Of a stretch of DNA of 64,000 nt, positions 17,608 through 27,512 are shown one piece after another. The DNA lies in the NCBI GenBank assembly GCA_944363395.1, contig CALVUC010000005.1:1-64000 (forward strand), written 5' to 3'. Position 1 is the first letter of the stretch, and each line of letters opens with the position of its first letter. This stretch comes from an uncultured Clostridia bacterium. Its GTDB lineage: Bacteria; Bacillota; Clostridia; Christensenellales; Borkfalkiaceae. A program made the position numbers and the translations under genes. Under the pieces are notes generated by a model, which saw only the letters and a list, made by a program, of their open reading frames with translations, was not told the DNA's origin and ran no database searches.

Positions 17608-18369
17608 TTACAATAGCCGCTCGTCCGTGAACACCGTCACGGGGACCTCGAGCTTGGACCTTAAATTTTCCGCAAAACGGACAAAACCGTAGTTCTCCGC
17701 GGCATAGTGAGTGAGCAGAAGGACGTTGACGCCCTGCTCGACGAGCGCCGCGATGAGATGGTGCTTGCCGTCCGACGAGACGAAGGTATCCGCGCCCTCC
17801 GCAAGGGCGAAGGCGACCGTGCTCTCGTCCATGCCCGCGCCGCAGAAGGACGCGACCTTCCCGACCTTCCCTTCGCCGTAGACGACGACGCGTTCGGTCG
17901 AGAAGCGCGCCTTCACCCGTTCGGCGAACGCCGCGAGCGGCTCTTCCGGCACGGAAAACACCTTTCCGTAGCTGCCGTCCGTCAGGATGTGCATACTCCT
18001 GCCGCTGATGCCGCCGAGCCCGAGCATGAGTTCCTCGTCGATCCCGCCCGGCGCGCTGTCGAGGTTGAGATGCGCCGAGATGACGCCGATCCCCGCCCGC
18101 GCGCAGGCAAGCACCGCGCTCCCCTCTTTGAGCGAAGAGAGCGGTTGGTAGATGGCGGGATGGTGGGTGACGATGCAATTCGCACCCGCCCGCCGCGCCT
18201 CCTCCACGGCGCGCAGGGAGAGGTCGAGCGAACACAAGACCCCCTTCACCTCCCCGCACTCGATGAGGATGCCGCTGTTATCGTAAAAATTGTATGTATC
18301 GCAGTATTCTTTGCTCAGCGCAAAGGGCGCGAGCTCGTCCACCGCGTCATAGACGTTCTTCAATCGCAT
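17608..18369 (-). CDS. Nif3-like dinuclear metal-centre protein (YqfO/YbgI)
   Basis: 253-residue Nif3 family protein with a two-metal site. Metal ligands are visible in THHPAIYQP (HH), the central HLNLDSAPGGID and the C-terminal LLLTHYAAENYGF. It lacks the PII-like insert of longer YqfO forms. The biochemical role of the family is unsettled; a GTP cyclohydrolase-like activity has been suggested. The start is ATG 18369, which overlaps the end of trmK by 23 bases; trmK-nif3 pairs are conserved in Firmicutes. Confidence 0.9.
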   Translation of the reverse strand: MRLKNVYDAVDELAPFALSKEYCDTYNFYDNSGILIECGEVKGVLCSLDLSLRAVEEARRAGANCIVTHHPAIYQPLSSLKEGSAVLACARAGIGVISAHLNLDSAPGGIDEELMLGLGGISGRSMHILTDGSYGKVFSVPEEPLAAFAERVKARFSTERVVVYGEGKVGKVASFCGAGMDESTVAFALAEGADTFVSSDGKHHLIAALVEQGVNVLLLTHYAAENYGFVRFAENLRSKLEVPVTVFTDERLL

Positions 18370-18994
18370 CGATGATCGCCTCCGTTTCATGCAGCCGTGC
18401 CAGCAGCGCCTCCCGCTCCTCTTTGGCGGAAGAAAGCGCCTGCCGCACGACGTCCGCCTCCCGCCGCATCTTTTTGAGAAAGGCGGCGCCGGGAGCGCGC
18501 AGGTTGTCCCGCCCGTAGCGGAACTCAAAGTCCGTATAGCAGTCCCCGCCCCCGCCGCTGCCCGCGATAAGGTCGTAGAACTTGCCGTCCTCAAAGGTGA
18601 AGTCCTCTTCGATGCGCGCGCCCCTTGCAACGAGGAAGCGCCGCACCTTCTCCGTATTGCGCATGGGCTGGAGCACGAAGCGTTCGGGGAGAGGGACGCG
18701 GGAGAGGATGCCGACGATCTCCTCGCCGCCCATGCCCGCGATGAGCACGCAGTCGGCGTCCGAAACGCCGTCCAGCCCGTCGGTACAGACGGGGACGCAC
18801 CTGCCCGCCGCGATCTCCTCTTGTAAGAGCGTCTCCGCCTTTTTCAGGGATGCGGCGCTCACATCGCACGCATACGCCCGCCCGCACAGCCCGCTGCGAA
18901 GGGCATACGCCGTCGCATAGCCGTGATCGCACCCGACGTCTGCCAGAACGCGGCAGCGCGGCAGGCGGGAGCAGATGACTTCCAGACGGTCCAT
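18347..18994 (-). CDS. trmK: tRNA (adenine(22)-N1)-methyltransferase
   Basis: 215-residue SAM-dependent methyltransferase of the TrmK family, methylating N1 of A22 in tRNA. SAM-binding motif ADVGCDHGYAT near residue 20, then the family's IAGMGGEEI loop and RFVLQPMRN. A predicted C-terminal coiled coil completes it. The start ATG overlaps the rpoD stop (TGATG). Position after rpoD is conserved in Clostridia and Bacilli. Confidence 0.93.
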   Translation of the reverse strand: MDRLEVICSRLPRCRVLADVGCDHGYATAYALRSGLCGRAYACDVSAASLKKAETLLQEEIAAGRCVPVCTDGLDGVSDADCVLIAGMGGEEIVGILSRVPLPERFVLQPMRNTEKVRRFLVARGARIEEDFTFEDGKFYDLIAGSGGGGDCYTDFEFRYGRDNLRAPGAAFLKKMRREADVVRQALSSAKEEREALLARLHETEAIIDAIEERL

Positions 18995-20049
18995 CAGTTC
19001 AAAAAGTCCTTGAGCTTTTTGCTGCGGCTGGGATGGCGCAGCTTGCGCAGCGCCTTCGCCTCGATCTGACGAATGCGCTCACGGGTGACGTTGAACTCCC
19101 TGCCCACCTCCTCGAGGGTGCGGGGCTTGCCGTCGTCGATGCCGTAGCGCAGGCGGAGCACCTTCTCCTCGCGGGGGGTCAGCGTATCGAGGACGCCCAA
19201 AAGCTGCTCTTTGAGCATGATGAAGGCGACCGAATCGCCCGGGGTCTGCGTCTTGTCGTCCTCGATGAAATCGCCGAGGTGGGAGTCCTCCTCCTCGCCG
19301 ATGGGCGTCTCCAGCGAAACGGGATCCTGCGCGATCTTCTGGATCTCGCGTACCTTGGCGACCTCCACGCCCATCGCCTCCGCGATCTCCTCGGGCGAAG
19401 GCTCCCTGCCGTTCTCCTGCAGGAGCATCCGCGAGACGCGGGTGAGCTTGTTGATGGTCTCCACCATGTGTACGGGGATGCGGATGGTGCGCGCCTGGTC
19501 GGCAATGGCACGGGTGATGGACTGTCTGATCCACCACGTCGCATACGTCGAAAACTTGAATCCCTTCTGATAGTCGAACTTCTCGACCGCCTTCATGAGT
19601 CCCAGATTGCCCTCCTGGATGAGGTCGAGAAAGAGCATCCCGCGCCCGACATAGCGCTTGGCAATGGAGACGACGAGGCGCAGGTTCGCCTCCGAGAGGC
19701 GGCGCTTGGCGTTCTCGTCCCCTTCCTGCATCTTCTTTGCAAGTTCTATCTCCTCGTCGCTCGAAAGAAGCGGCACCCTGCCGATGTCCTTCAGGTACAT
19801 CTTGACGGGATCGTCCAGCCCGATATCGGAGAGCGCCTGCTCGAAGAGCTCCTTGTCGCGCTCGTCCTCGTCGAAGATGCTCACGCCCATCTCGGGCAGC
19901 GCCTTATAGATCTGCTCGATCTGTTGGGGCGCAAGATCGTACTTTTCCAGGATATCGCACAGGGCGTTCGTGGAAATGCTCCCCTTCATCTTGTAGTCGG
20001 AAGCGATCCCCGCGATCAGGTCGTTGAGCTTTTCCTCTGTCACGTTCAT
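18994..20049 (-). CDS. rpoD: Primary RNA polymerase sigma factor
   Basis: Housekeeping sigma-70 factor, 351 residues, group 1. A short N-terminal region 1.1-like part is followed by region 1.2 ([11 protein letters not shown]), region 2 ([33 protein letters not shown]), region 3 and region 4.2 ([17 protein letters not shown]). Conserved aromatic and basic residues for -10 recognition (YATWWIRQ) are intact. This fits the many TATAAT/extended -10 promoters seen in the window. It overlaps dnaG by four bases upstream and trmK by one downstream. Confidence 0.97.
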   Translation of the reverse strand: MNVTEEKLNDLIAGIASDYKMKGSISTNALCDILEKYDLAPQQIEQIYKALPEMGVSIFDEDERDKELFEQALSDIGLDDPVKMYLKDIGRVPLLSSDEEIELAKKMQEGDENAKRRLSEANLRLVVSIAKRYVGRGMLFLDLIQEGNLGLMKAVEKFDYQKGFKFSTYATWWIRQSITRAIADQARTIRIPVHMVETINKLTRVSRMLLQENGREPSPEEIAEAMGVEVAKVREIQKIAQDPVSLETPIGEEEDSHLGDFIEDDKTQTPGDSVAFIMLKEQLLGVLDTLTPREEKVLRLRYGIDDGKPRTLEEVGREFNVTRERIRQIEAKALRKLRHPSRSKKLKDFLN

Positions 20050-21833
20050 ACCATTCCTCCTGCCGTCAGGCTCTTGAGTTTTTTCGTATCTTCATCGATG
20101 CGGGAGAGGATCTCCCGCTTTTCTTTCGGCGTTTCCGCGCTCTTGTAGCGCTCGCGCGCCTGTGCGATCGCATCTGCGAGCATCCGCCTCAGAAGGATCG
20201 CCACGCAGTCCTTGAAATACTTCTCCGCAGACGGGGAATCGAGGTTGTCCCCGTAGTCGAGATCGAGGATCTCGGCAAGTTCGCCGTCGGCGGGCATCAG
20301 ATCGAAGATGCCGCTCGCGCGCACCCGTCCCGTCCTCCGCTCCTGCGTGACGTACATCGCGACGGTGCGGTGCGCGGGGTCGTCGAAGGCAAACTGCATG
20401 AGATCGCACGCCGCCGCATAGGGTTTGGAGAGCAGCGCCGCCGCCAGCACGAAGCGCGCCGCCTTGCGCTCGGCGTCCGCATTGTCCCCTTTGTGCGCGG
20501 GGAGCAGCTGCTCGGACACGGGCTTTTGCGGCGCACTCTCAAAGTCGCGCTGCAGCGCCTCCAAAGAGACCTGCGTCTCCCGCGCGAGCCGCCGCATGAG
20601 CTCTTCCCGTTCGGTCGCGCTCTCCGCTTCCCTGAGGATGGCGAGCGCCTCGGCGACGTATTCCCGCTTTTCATCCGTCTTTGCAAGGTCGTACTTGCGT
20701 TTGGCTGCGAACAGGCGGAAGTCGATGAGCGGCATGGCGGCGTCGAGGCACGCCCTGTACCCCTCCGCGCCGCGCTGACGGACGACGTCGTCGGGATCGA
20801 GTCCCTCGGGCATGGGGACGACGCGCACTTTGAGCCCCTCCTGCTTTAAGATCTCCAGCCCGCGCAGGTTCGCCTTCTGCCCCGCGAAATCCCCGTCGTA
20901 ACTGATGAGGATGTTCTCGGTGTAGCGTTTGGCGAGCCGCGCCTGTTCCTTGGTGAGCGATGTTCCCATGCTCGCGGCAACGCAATGAAAGCCCGCCTCG
21001 TACAAAGAGATCGCGTCCATATACCCTTCGACGATGATGAGCGAGGAAATGGCTGCGGCGCGCTTCTCCTTTTTGACGAGGTTGATATTGTAGAGCGTCC
21101 TGCTCTTTTGGAAGAGCAGCGTCTCGCGCGTGTTCTTGTATTTGGCGCGGTCGGTCTTTTGCAGCAGCCGCCCGCCGAACGCGACGACCTCGTCCATATG
21201 ATCGATGATGGGGATGATGAGCCGCCCGCCCTCGGCGTCGATGAGCCTGCCCTCCGCCGTGCGCGCGCAGGCGCCGCTCTCCTCGAGTTCCTCCGCCGTA
21301 TACCCCTGCGCCAGCAGGTGGGAAGGAAGGGAGGCATAGTCGAGCGATGCGCCCAGCCCGAACTTGCGCGCCGTCGAGGGCGAAATGCCCCGCTTCTGCA
21401 GATAGGCGAGGTGTTCGTCCGCCCGCCCCGAATAGAGGTTGCCGAAGTAAAAACGGGCGGCGTCCTTCATGAGCGAGGAGAGCCTGTCCCTCTTTTTCTT
21501 CTTCGCCGCCGCCTCCTCCGCGGTACGGTCGTCGTAGGCGGGGACTTCGAGATGCGCGCGCGCCGCCAAAATCTGCACCGCCTGCATGAAGTCGACGTTC
21601 TCGTAATTTTTGATAAAGCCGATGACGTCGCCCGAGGCGCCGCAGCCGAAGCAATGATAGTACCTGTCCGCCGCGTTCACCGAAAAGGAGGGCGTCTTTT
21701 CGTGATGGAAGGGGCAGCACGCCCAATAGTTATAGCCACGGCGCTCCAATTTTATGTAGCTTCCGATGACTTCCACAATGTCGTTCTTGTCCTTCAGGAC
21801 GCGGATGAACTCGCCGAATGCGCCTTCCTTCAT
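20046..21833 (-). CDS. dnaG: DNA primase
   Basis: Makes RNA primers at the replication fork. 595 residues. The CHC2 zinc domain uses Cys40, His43, Cys61 and Cys64 ([11 protein letters not shown], then [11 protein letters not shown]). The TOPRIM catalytic core has [11 protein letters not shown] and SYDGDFAG. The C-terminal DnaB-binding domain is about 150 residues and ends in a coiled-coil-like tail. Overlaps of four bases with dgt and rpoD place it in the classical macromolecular-synthesis arrangement. Confidence 0.96.
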   Translation of the reverse strand: MKEGAFGEFIRVLKDKNDIVEVIGSYIKLERRGYNYWACCPFHHEKTPSFSVNAADRYYHCFGCGASGDVIGFIKNYENVDFMQAVQILAARAHLEVPAYDDRTAEEAAAKKKKRDRLSSLMKDAARFYFGNLYSGRADEHLAYLQKRGISPSTARKFGLGASLDYASLPSHLLAQGYTAEELEESGACARTAEGRLIDAEGGRLIIPIIDHMDEVVAFGGRLLQKTDRAKYKNTRETLLFQKSRTLYNINLVKKEKRAAAISSLIIVEGYMDAISLYEAGFHCVAASMGTSLTKEQARLAKRYTENILISYDGDFAGQKANLRGLEILKQEGLKVRVVPMPEGLDPDDVVRQRGAEGYRACLDAAMPLIDFRLFAAKRKYDLAKTDEKREYVAEALAILREAESATEREELMRRLARETQVSLEALQRDFESAPQKPVSEQLLPAHKGDNADAERKAARFVLAAALLSKPYAAACDLMQFAFDDPAHRTVAMYVTQERRTGRVRASGIFDLMPADGELAEILDLDYGDNLDSPSAEKYFKDCVAILLRRMLADAIAQARERYKSAETPKEKREILSRIDEDTKKLKSLTAGGMV

Positions 21834-22819
21834 ACGCTCCCCTCCCGCGGCACGAACAGTTTCTTAAAGACGTTGATGGCGTAGCGGTCGGTCATGGAGG
21901 AGAGATAGTCACACACGGCGCGGGGAAGATCGCTCTCCGCCGTCCGCGCATAGAGCGCGGGAAGCTCCCCGGGGCGTTCGGAAAAATAGCCGAACAGCGC
22001 CCGCAGCATCCGCTCGGCGCTCTCCTGGATGAGGGTGTTCGCGTGCTCGTAGACGCGCTCGAACATGAAGGAGCGCAGATTTTCGAGCGCCCTTCCGCGC
22101 TCCTCGGACATCCGCACATAGGGCTTGCCGACGGACGCCTCGTAGATATCCATGACGCAGGTGTTGATGCGCGCCGAAGTGTCCCGCCCGAAGACGCGCA
22201 CGCTCTCGGCGGGGAGCTCGTCCTCCGTGATGATGCCCGCGCGGATGGCGTCCTCGATATCGTGGTTGATGTAGGCGATACGGTCGGCGAGCGAGACCGC
22301 CTCCCCTTCGAGCGTCGAAGGATGCCCGCTCTTGGTGTGGTTGACGATGCCGTCGCGCACTTCAAAGGTGAGGTTGAGCCCCTTGCCGTCCTTTTCGAGC
22401 ACGTCCACGACGCGCAGCGACTGCTCGCTGTGGCGGAACCCCGCGGGATTGAGCGAGGCGAGCACCCGTTCGCCGACGTGCCCGAAGGGCGTATGCCCGA
22501 GGTCGTGCCCGAGCGCGATGGCTTCGGCAAGATCCTCGTTGAGGGAGAGGCACCTTGCGACCGAGCGGGCGATCTGCGAGACGTCCAGCGTATGCGTGAG
22601 ACGGGACATATAGTGATCGCCGTCGGGCGCAAAAAAGACCTGCGTCTTGTTTTTCAGACGCAAGAACGCTTTGGAATAGATGATGCGGTCCCTGTCCCGC
22701 TGAAAATCCGTGCGCATGGGACAGGCGGGCTCCTCTTTGAGCCTGCCTCTGCTCTCATACGACTTCGTCGCATACGGGGAGAGGAACGCGCGTTCCTTTT
22801 CGTAAGTCTTTTCCTTCAT
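21830..22819 (-). CDS. dgt: Deoxyguanosinetriphosphate triphosphohydrolase-like protein
   Basis: HD-domain dNTP triphosphohydrolase, 329 residues, type 2 (short). Motifs: TDFQRDRDRIIYSKAFLRL, then RLTHTLDVSQIA and ALGHDLGHTPFGHVGE, giving the H...HD metal ligands, and YINHDIEDA for the final Asp. Cuts dGTP or other dNTPs to nucleoside and triphosphate. In many Clostridia, dgt precedes dnaG and rpoD, as here. It is the first gene of the run ending at pheA; no clear promoter could be assigned in the 62-base gap upstream. Confidence 0.93.
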   Translation of the reverse strand: MKEKTYEKERAFLSPYATKSYESRGRLKEEPACPMRTDFQRDRDRIIYSKAFLRLKNKTQVFFAPDGDHYMSRLTHTLDVSQIARSVARCLSLNEDLAEAIALGHDLGHTPFGHVGERVLASLNPAGFRHSEQSLRVVDVLEKDGKGLNLTFEVRDGIVNHTKSGHPSTLEGEAVSLADRIAYINHDIEDAIRAGIITEDELPAESVRVFGRDTSARINTCVMDIYEASVGKPYVRMSEERGRALENLRSFMFERVYEHANTLIQESAERMLRALFGYFSERPGELPALYARTAESDLPRAVCDYLSSMTDRYAINVFKKLFVPREGSV

Positions 22820-22841
22820 CGCCTGTTATTACGCACCGCAG

Positions 22842-22863
22842 CCGAAAAATCCTTGTTTTTCGG
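22842..22863. repeat. A/T-armed inverted repeat between fabG and dgt
   Basis: Perfect 8-bp arms CCGAAAAA (22842-22849) and TTTTTCGG (22856-22863) with loop TCCTTG. The T stretch lies inside the stem, so it might work as a weak bidirectional terminator or a protein site. It marks the boundary between the aro cluster and dgt. Confidence 0.5.
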
Positions 22864-22881
22864 GAAATTTTCTCAAAAATT

Positions 22882-23574
22882 TTACAAGCCGAAGCCGCCG
22901 TCCACGCCGAGCACCTGCCCCGTGACATACCTCGCGCGTGCCAGGAAGAGCGCCGCCTCGGCGACCTCCTCGGGCGAGCCGAACCTGCCGAGCGGGATCT
23001 CCCCGCAAAGCGCCGCGCGCTCCTCCTCAGAGAAGCGGGCGTTCATGGCGGTATCGATGACGCCGGGCGCGATGCAGTTGACGGTGACGGCGGGCGCGAG
23101 TTCCTTTGCGAGCGCCCGCGTAAAGGCGACGACCGCCCCTTTGGAGGCGGAATAGACGCTCTCGCAGCTCCCGCCCGTCACGCCCCAGACGGAGGAGATG
23201 TTGACGATCGCCCCGCACGAGGCGAGCAGCTTTTTCGTCGCATACTTTACGGCGAGAAAGACGCCCCCCGCGTTGACCGCCATCACGCGCTCCCAATCGG
23301 CAAGCGCTTCGTCCTGCACCTGCGAAAAATGACTGACGCCCGCGTTGCAGACGAGCACGTCGAGCGAGGGAAGCGCGGCAAAGACGCGCGCCGTATCCTC
23401 CTCGCTCGCGGCATCCGCGCGCAAAAAGCGAACGGCGGGAAGCAACTCCCTTGCCCGCTGCGCGGCGGCTTCGTCCGAAGAATAGGTCGCCGTGACCGCA
23501 TAGCCCGCTTCGGCAAAGAGACGGCAACAGGCGAGCCCGATGCCGCGCGTCCCGCCCGTGACGAGCGCCCTCAC
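22882..23574 (-). CDS. fabG: 3-oxoacyl-ACP reductase-like short-chain dehydrogenase
   Basis: 230-residue SDR enzyme. Cofactor loop TGGTRGIG at the N-terminus, NAG (CNAGVSH), catalytic Ser in NISSVWG and YSASKGAV for Tyr and Lys, so the active site is intact. Best match is FabG/YmfI (NADPH-dependent reduction of 3-oxoacyl-ACP), but location at the end of a shikimate operon rather than a fatty-acid cluster leaves another keto substrate possible. It overlaps aroK by four bases. The symbol is given for family resemblance. Confidence 0.85.
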   Translation of the reverse strand: MRALVTGGTRGIGLACCRLFAEAGYAVTATYSSDEAAAQRARELLPAVRFLRADAASEEDTARVFAALPSLDVLVCNAGVSHFSQVQDEALADWERVMAVNAGGVFLAVKYATKKLLASCGAIVNISSVWGVTGGSCESVYSASKGAVVAFTRALAKELAPAVTVNCIAPGVIDTAMNARFSEEERAALCGEIPLGRFGSPEEVAEAALFLARARYVTGQVLGVDGGFGL

Positions 23575-24083
23575 GCCTGCGCCCCGTCCGCGAGCGCGAC
23601 GATCTCGTCGGCGATCTCCTGCACCGTCCTTCCGTCCGTGTCGATGATGTAGTCCGCGACGTGTTCGTAGACGGGCGTGCGCTCTTTCAGAAGTTTTCCA
23701 AGCGTCTCCGCCGTCTTGCCCGTATTTTTGAGGAGCGGGCGCGTTTCGTCGGCGCGCACGCGCTTGAGCAGCGTTTCAAAGGTGGCGCGGAGGAAAAAGA
23801 TCTTGCCGTTTTTTTTGAGAAGTTCGTTGTTCTCGGGTTTGAGCACGAGCCCGCCGCCCGTCGAGATGACCAGCCCGTCCCGCGCGGAAAGTTCGCGCAC
23901 GATCTCCGTCTCCAGCGCGCGGAAATGCGCCTCGCCGTAAAATTCAAAGATATCGGAGATCCTGCCGTGGCGGTCGGAGATGACGACGTCCGTATCGTAC
24001 CACATCCTCCCCGTGCGTTCGGCGACCCTGACGCCGACGCTCGACTTGCCCACGCCCATCATGCCGCAGAGTACGATGTTCAT
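23571..24083 (-). CDS. aroK: Shikimate kinase
   Basis: Phosphorylates shikimate at the 3-hydroxyl. 170 residues. P-loop GMMGVGKSS at residues 7-15, substrate-binding Asp in YDTDVVI, the GGG of STGGGLVL and the lid region DETRPLLKN. The start is ATG 24083, with GGAG eight or more bases upstream; it overlaps the aroQ stop by four bases. Longer upstream reading lies within aroQ. Confidence 0.95.
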   Translation of the reverse strand: MNIVLCGMMGVGKSSVGVRVAERTGRMWYDTDVVISDRHGRISDIFEFYGEAHFRALETEIVRELSARDGLVISTGGGLVLKPENNELLKKNGKIFFLRATFETLLKRVRADETRPLLKNTGKTAETLGKLLKERTPVYEHVADYIIDTDGRTVQEIADEIVALADGAQA

Positions 24084-24502
24084 AACAAAAAGCTCTCCAG
24101 CGCGAGAATATAGCTGATCTTGCCGAAGCCGAGGATCTCCCCCTTGCACACGGGCGTCAGGACGGAGTTGCGGCGGAACTCCTCGCGCGCGTGTACGTTG
24201 CTCATATGCACTTCGACGACGGGGACGGTGACGGACGCGATCGCATCGCGGATGGCGTACGAATAGTGCGTGAACGCCCCCGCGTTCAGGATGATGCCGT
24301 CGTACTTTCCTTCGGCGCTCTGGATGGCGGTGCAGATCTCCCCTTCCAGATTGTTCTGGAAGAACTTGACCGTCACGCCCAGCCTGTCCGCGTACGAGGC
24401 GATCTCGTCGTTGATGTCGCGCAGCGTCTCCGTGCCGTAGACGCCCTTTTCGCGCCGTCCCGTCATGTTGAGATTGACGCCGTTGAGAACCAGAATGGTC
24501 AT
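24080..24502 (-). CDS. aroQ: 3-dehydroquinate dehydratase, type II
   Basis: Dehydrates 3-dehydroquinate to 3-dehydroshikimate. 140 residues, the normal size of the dodecameric type II enzyme. NGVNLNMTGRREKGVYG carries the active-site Arg and Tyr; NAGAFTHYSYAI and VEVHMSN supply Asn and His. Overlaps aroE and aroK by four bases each (ATGA), so translation is coupled along the cluster. Confidence 0.96.
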   Translation of the reverse strand: MTILVLNGVNLNMTGRREKGVYGTETLRDINDEIASYADRLGVTVKFFQNNLEGEICTAIQSAEGKYDGIILNAGAFTHYSYAIRDAIASVTVPVVEVHMSNVHAREEFRRNSVLTPVCKGEILGFGKISYILALESFLL

Positions 24503-25329
24503 GCCTTACCTCCTTGATATTGAATGAAGTACGCCTTCGCCTCGGCGGCGGAGGGCGTCCTGTTCAGATAGATACAGTCGGCGTAGTACGCCTGATAAAA
24601 GAGCATCGCCGCGCCGTTCACCGTCTTTTTCCCGAGAGAAGCGGCGATGCGCAAAAACTCCGAACGGGCGGGGACGTAGATGAGATCGACCGCCGTATCC
24701 GCGCGTGAGAGCAGTTCCTCGCCCACGGGCGCCTCCCCGTGCGCCGTGCGCACGGAGGGCGTTTTCCCGACGGTGTCGTGCATCCCGATGCCCGTACAGT
24801 TGAGCACGATGTCGTAACGGCGGGGCCCGACGGCGGAAAGCGGCGTAAAACCGCCGAACTCGTCGTAAACGCGCCGCAGCCGCTCCCCGTCCCGCTCATA
24901 GGCAAAGACTTCGGCGCCGCGCTCGGTGAGTTTTTTGATGCAGCTCCTGCCCGCGCCGCCCGCGCCGAGCACGAGGACGGACTTGCCCTCGACCGCGACG
25001 CCCTCGTTTTCGAGCATCAGCAGGAAGCCGAGCCCGTCGGTATTGTACCCCTTCCGCTCTCCCGCGCGCACGGTGTTGACCGCGCCGAAGGTCTCCGCGT
25101 CCCCCTCGAGCGAGGACAGGAAGGGAATGATTTCCGTCTTGAATGGGATGGTCACGTTGAAGCCGTCATAGGCGGAGAAGAGATCCTCCGCGCGGGCGGC
25201 GAACTGTGCGGGCGGGATGCTCACCGCCGTATACTCGCACCGCACGCCCATCTTTTCCAGAAGAAAGGCGTGCATCTGCGGGCTCTGCGACTGCGAGACG
25301 TCCTTTCCGATGACGCAAAGTTTCAGCAT
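24499..25329 (-). CDS. aroE: Shikimate dehydrogenase
   Basis: NADPH-dependent reduction of 3-dehydroshikimate. 276 residues. The substrate-binding SQSQSPQMHAFLLEK, catalytic Lys in FNVTIPFKTEI, NTDGLGF and the Rossmann motif VLGAGGAGRS are all present. The start ATG 25329 has GGGAGGAAATT upstream and overlaps aroB by seven bases. The family's C-terminal YQAYYA element is intact. Confidence 0.95.
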   Translation of the reverse strand: MLKLCVIGKDVSQSQSPQMHAFLLEKMGVRCEYTAVSIPPAQFAARAEDLFSAYDGFNVTIPFKTEIIPFLSSLEGDAETFGAVNTVRAGERKGYNTDGLGFLLMLENEGVAVEGKSVLVLGAGGAGRSCIKKLTERGAEVFAYERDGERLRRVYDEFGGFTPLSAVGPRRYDIVLNCTGIGMHDTVGKTPSVRTAHGEAPVGEELLSRADTAVDLIYVPARSEFLRIAASLGKKTVNGAAMLFYQAYYADCIYLNRTPSAAEAKAYFIQYQGGKA

Positions 25330-26384
25330 AATTTCCTCCCGATCGCGGCAAGCGTCTGCGCGTATTTTGCGACAGGCAGCTCCGCAAGTCTCCATTCGCC
25401 CTTGGCGAAGGGAACGGTGAGCACGACGCTCCCCTTTCCCGTGTTCTTTTTGTCGAGCAGCGCCGCCCGCGCCGCCTCTCCCGCGTCGGGCAGGGAAGGC
25501 ATCCCGCCGAGCACGGCGAGACAGAGCGCCTGCAAAGCGCAAAGATATGCTTCGTCGCTCCCCTCGAGCGACTTGGCGTACTCCGCCTCGAACAGCGTGC
25601 CGACGAGGACGTACTCCCCGTGCGAGAGTTTCCCGTCCGAAAGCTCAAAGGCGTGCGCCGTCGTGTGCCCCAGGTTGAGGCACTTCCTGAGCCCCTTCTC
25701 CGTGGGATCGGCGCGCACGACGCCCGCCTTGAAGGCGATGTTCGCGGGGACGATCCCGGCGAGAAAGGAAAGGTCGGAGAGCCGGTCTCTGTTCGCCTGC
25801 AGCGCGTCAAAGATATCCGCCGAGAGCGCACCGTGTTTGACGATCTCTCCCAGCCCGCAGCGCACCTCTCGCGCGGGGAGGGTCGCAAAGAAGGCGGGGT
25901 CGGCAAACACTTCACGGGGCTGGAAAAAGGCGCCCACAAGATTTTTGACGCCGCAAAAGTCGATGGCGGTCTTGCCGCCGACCGAGGAATCCACCTGCGA
26001 CAGCAGCGTCGTCGGCACCTGGATGCAGGCGATGCCGCGCATATAGAGGGATGCGGCGAGCCCGCCGATGTCCCCCACGACGCCGCCGCCCAGGCAGACG
26101 AGGCAGGCGGTGCGGTGCAGTCCCGCCTCCGCCATCGCGGAAAGCAGGGCAAAGAGCGTCTCGTGCGTCTTGTACCGTTCGCCCGCGGGCATCGCAAAGA
26201 CGGGGATATCCCCCAGAGCGGCGCGCACCTTTTTGCCGTACAGCGCGAACACCGTCTCATCGGTAAAGAGAAAGACCTCCCCGTATGCCGCGAGCGCCGC
26301 GGGCAGGGCGCGTTCCAGAACGTTTTTGCGGCAGGTGACGCGGCTCGTCTCCCGCTTTGCGCAGCGGATGACCTGCGTTTTCAT
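25323..26384 (-). CDS. aroB: 3-dehydroquinate synthase
   Basis: NAD- and zinc-dependent cyclisation of DAHP to 3-dehydroquinate. 353 residues. The NAD-binding GGGVVGDIGGLAASLYMRG, then PTTLLSQVDSSVGGKTAID and the metal His residues in EIVKHG and LNLGHTTAHAFE are clear. The start is ATG 26384, overlapping the aroC stop (ATGA); an in-frame upstream extension lies wholly inside aroC. A weak ribosome site fits coupled translation. Confidence 0.95.
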   Translation of the reverse strand: MKTQVIRCAKRETSRVTCRKNVLERALPAALAAYGEVFLFTDETVFALYGKKVRAALGDIPVFAMPAGERYKTHETLFALLSAMAEAGLHRTACLVCLGGGVVGDIGGLAASLYMRGIACIQVPTTLLSQVDSSVGGKTAIDFCGVKNLVGAFFQPREVFADPAFFATLPAREVRCGLGEIVKHGALSADIFDALQANRDRLSDLSFLAGIVPANIAFKAGVVRADPTEKGLRKCLNLGHTTAHAFELSDGKLSHGEYVLVGTLFEAEYAKSLEGSDEAYLCALQALCLAVLGGMPSLPDAGEAARAALLDKKNTGKGSVVLTVPFAKGEWRLAELPVAKYAQTLAAIGRKLC

Positions 26385-27511
26385 ACGGGCAGCCTCCCGT
26401 AGCGCTCCGCGATCTCCTCCATGCGGTCCCCGCCCAGCCGCTCCGAGACGATCTTGGAAAGTTCTGTGCAGAGCACGCTCTCCGCAATGACGGTGAACGC
26501 CTTGATCGCGCAAACGTCGCTGCGCTCGGTCGCGGCGCGCACCGCCTCGTGCGAGAGATAATCGACGGTGTTCAGTCCGCGCATGAGGGTGGGGATGGGC
26601 TTCATCGCGAGACGGACGACGAGTTCCTCGCCGTTGGACATCCCGCCCTCGACGCCGCCCGCGCGGTTGGTCGTGCGGAAGTACCCGCGTTCCGCGTCGT
26701 AATACACTTCGTCGTGCACTTCGCTGCCGCGGCGCATCGCGGCGGAAAAGCCGAGCCCGAACTCCACGCCCTTCACCGCCTGCACCGCCATCAGCGCGCC
26801 CGCGAGCCTGCCGTCCAGCTTTTCGCCGCTCGACATACAGCTCCCGAAGCCGCATTTCAGTCCTTTCACGCGCACTTCCGCAATGCCGCCGCAGGTATCG
26901 CCCGCCTCCTTGCAGGCGTCGATCGCAGCCATCGCAGCTCTCTCCGCGTCCGCATCCATCATAAACAGATCGGGACGCCGCCCCGCGAGTTGGTCGAAGG
27001 AATACTCCCTCTCATCCGAAACGCCGCCCGCGGCGCGCACATAGCCGCGCACTTCGACGCCCAGCCCGCGCAAAAACTGCCTGCACACCGTCCCCGCCGC
27101 GACGCGCACGGCGGTCTCCCGCGCCGAAGCGCGTTCGAGGATGTTGCGCGCGTCCGTGCCGCCGTATTTTTTGAGTCCCGTGAGATCGGCGTGTCCCGGG
27201 CGCACCTTGGTGAGCGTGCGGCGGGAGGTATCGCACCCATCGGGCGCCATATACTCCTTCCAGTTCTCGTAGTCGCGGTTCCACACGGCGAGCGTCAGGG
27301 GGCTGCCGAGCGTCATTCCGTCGCGCACGCCCGATAAGATCTCCGCCCTGTCGCATTCGATCTTCTGCCGCGCGCCCCGTCCGTAGCCCGACTGCCGCAG
27401 GGCAAGATAGCCGTCGATCTCACCGAGATCGACCCTCAGCCCCGAGGGAAGCCCCTCTATGATACAAAATAAACCCTTTCCGTGCGATTCGCCGGCGGTC
27501 GTGATGGTCAT
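26381..27511 (-). CDS. aroC: Chorismate synthase
   Basis: Last step to chorismate, using reduced FMN. 376 residues. Signatures include GESHGKGL at the N-terminus, RQSGYGRGARQKIECD, SARETAVRVAAG and the C-terminal NRAGGVEGGMSNGEE. It begins one base after the ComEC-like gene stop and overlaps aroB, so it is the first shikimate gene of the cluster. EPSP synthase (aroA), which makes its substrate, is not in the window. Confidence 0.96.
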   Translation of the reverse strand: MTITTAGESHGKGLFCIIEGLPSGLRVDLGEIDGYLALRQSGYGRGARQKIECDRAEILSGVRDGMTLGSPLTLAVWNRDYENWKEYMAPDGCDTSRRTLTKVRPGHADLTGLKKYGGTDARNILERASARETAVRVAAGTVCRQFLRGLGVEVRGYVRAAGGVSDEREYSFDQLAGRRPDLFMMDADAERAAMAAIDACKEAGDTCGGIAEVRVKGLKCGFGSCMSSGEKLDGRLAGALMAVQAVKGVEFGLGFSAAMRRGSEVHDEVYYDAERGYFRTTNRAGGVEGGMSNGEELVVRLAMKPIPTLMRGLNTVDYLSHEAVRAATERSDVCAIKAFTVIAESVLCTELSKIVSERLGGDRMEEIAERYGRLPV

Positions 27512-27512
27512 G

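Noticed and set aside
22820..22881. Promoter for the dgt-dnaG-rpoD run
   Set aside because: AT-rich words are present, but no pair of boxes with proper spacing could be chosen with confidence, so it is not listed as a promoter.
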